From NCBI GenBank assembly GCA_014529385.2, contig CM043946.1:22832077-22896076 (forward strand): DNA of 64,000 bases. Direction: 5' to 3'. Within the stretch, counting starts at the first letter, position 1. Every line of letters starts with the position of its first letter. Under the pieces are notes generated by a model. That model worked only from the letters and a program-made list of their open reading frames with translations. It did not search any database and had not been told where the DNA came from. Below, piece after piece: positions 63,847-64,000 of this stretch. Made by a program: the position numbers and the translations under genes. The stretch comes from Adiantum capillus-veneris (Eukaryota; Streptophyta; Polypodiopsida; Polypodiales; Pteridaceae).

Positions 63847-64000
63847 GAGCGAGTGCTAGCTCAGTTGATAGAGCAAGAGCCTCTTGTGTCCAAGGTCTTG
63901 GGTTCAACCCCCCTTGACAACTCGTATGACATGTGGCCCTTGGGGGCTATTCTCCAAGTCTATGTGATGGTTTGGCCAACCTTATCCTGCTAGGATGCTC
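63846..64000 (+). repeat. tRNA-Lys-derived SINE (5' part, runs off the window)
   Basis: CTAGCTCAGTTGATAGAGCA (about 63856-63875) has a complete D-arm with A box. TCTTGGGTTCAACCCCCTTG (about 63896-63915) has a T-arm with B box. The best match is tRNA-Lys. Acceptor and anticodon stems do not pair properly, so this is a SINE head with an internal Pol III promoter, not a functional tRNA gene. The body continues to the window edge. Confidence 0.75.

Noticed and set aside
63846..63920. Functional tRNA-Lys gene
   Set aside because: D-arm and T-arm are good, but acceptor and anticodon stems do not pair.

Overview
This is plant nuclear DNA with no ordinary host gene that I can recognise. It is a nest of degraded transposable elements: Ty1/Copia with an initiator tRNA-Met primer site, Ty3/Gypsy with dual RNase H of the Tat type, an orphan LTR with a tRNA-Asp primer site, a large terminal-inverted-repeat (TIR) DNA transposon, a tRNA-Lys-derived SINE, and many GT/CT microsatellites. 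The protein families recall large, repeat-rich, seed-free or gymnosperm-like plant genomes, a fern being my best guess. That is memory-based and weak.

Layout. 1-2160: 5' half of a minus-strand Copia element. 2231-9869: very decayed plus-strand Gypsy element (called family X, copy 1). 9870-15966: minus-strand Tat-like Gypsy (family T, copy A). 15967-17958: non-coding, with four spaced palindromes. 17959-19905: 3' half of a second Copia copy, abutting a Gypsy element (G1) whose 1759-codon gag-pol frame is unbroken (19946-25225) and whose 3' LTR follows. 27908-34628: family X copy 2. 34629-39180: LTR fragments and non-coding DNA. 39239-43419: family T copy B, plus strand. 43880-45628: broken multi-exon minus-strand gene with a ParB-like DGNHR motif. 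45608-48205: hairpin repeats and microsatellites. 48230-61790: a transposase-like gene cut in two by a 9.6 kb TIR element at 49620-59218. 61791-64000: non-coding DNA ending in a SINE.

The most unusual content is the TIR element. It carries two plus-strand genes (one an intact two-exon gene of 488 codons, family unknown), a minus-strand multi-exon DDE-like transposase, and between them a minus-strand gene whose C-terminal third is clearly a histone H3 fold and whose N-terminus begins like the H3 tail. Two hairpins with the same 20-nt arms lie where the two gene sets converge.

Second in interest is Gypsy family X. Both copies have, downstream of the integrase, a second retropepsin-like domain followed by an array of W-x-P-K motifs. 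Third, the premature stops in family T copy B are CAG-to-TAG changes against copy A, a pattern expected from deamination of methylated cytosine.
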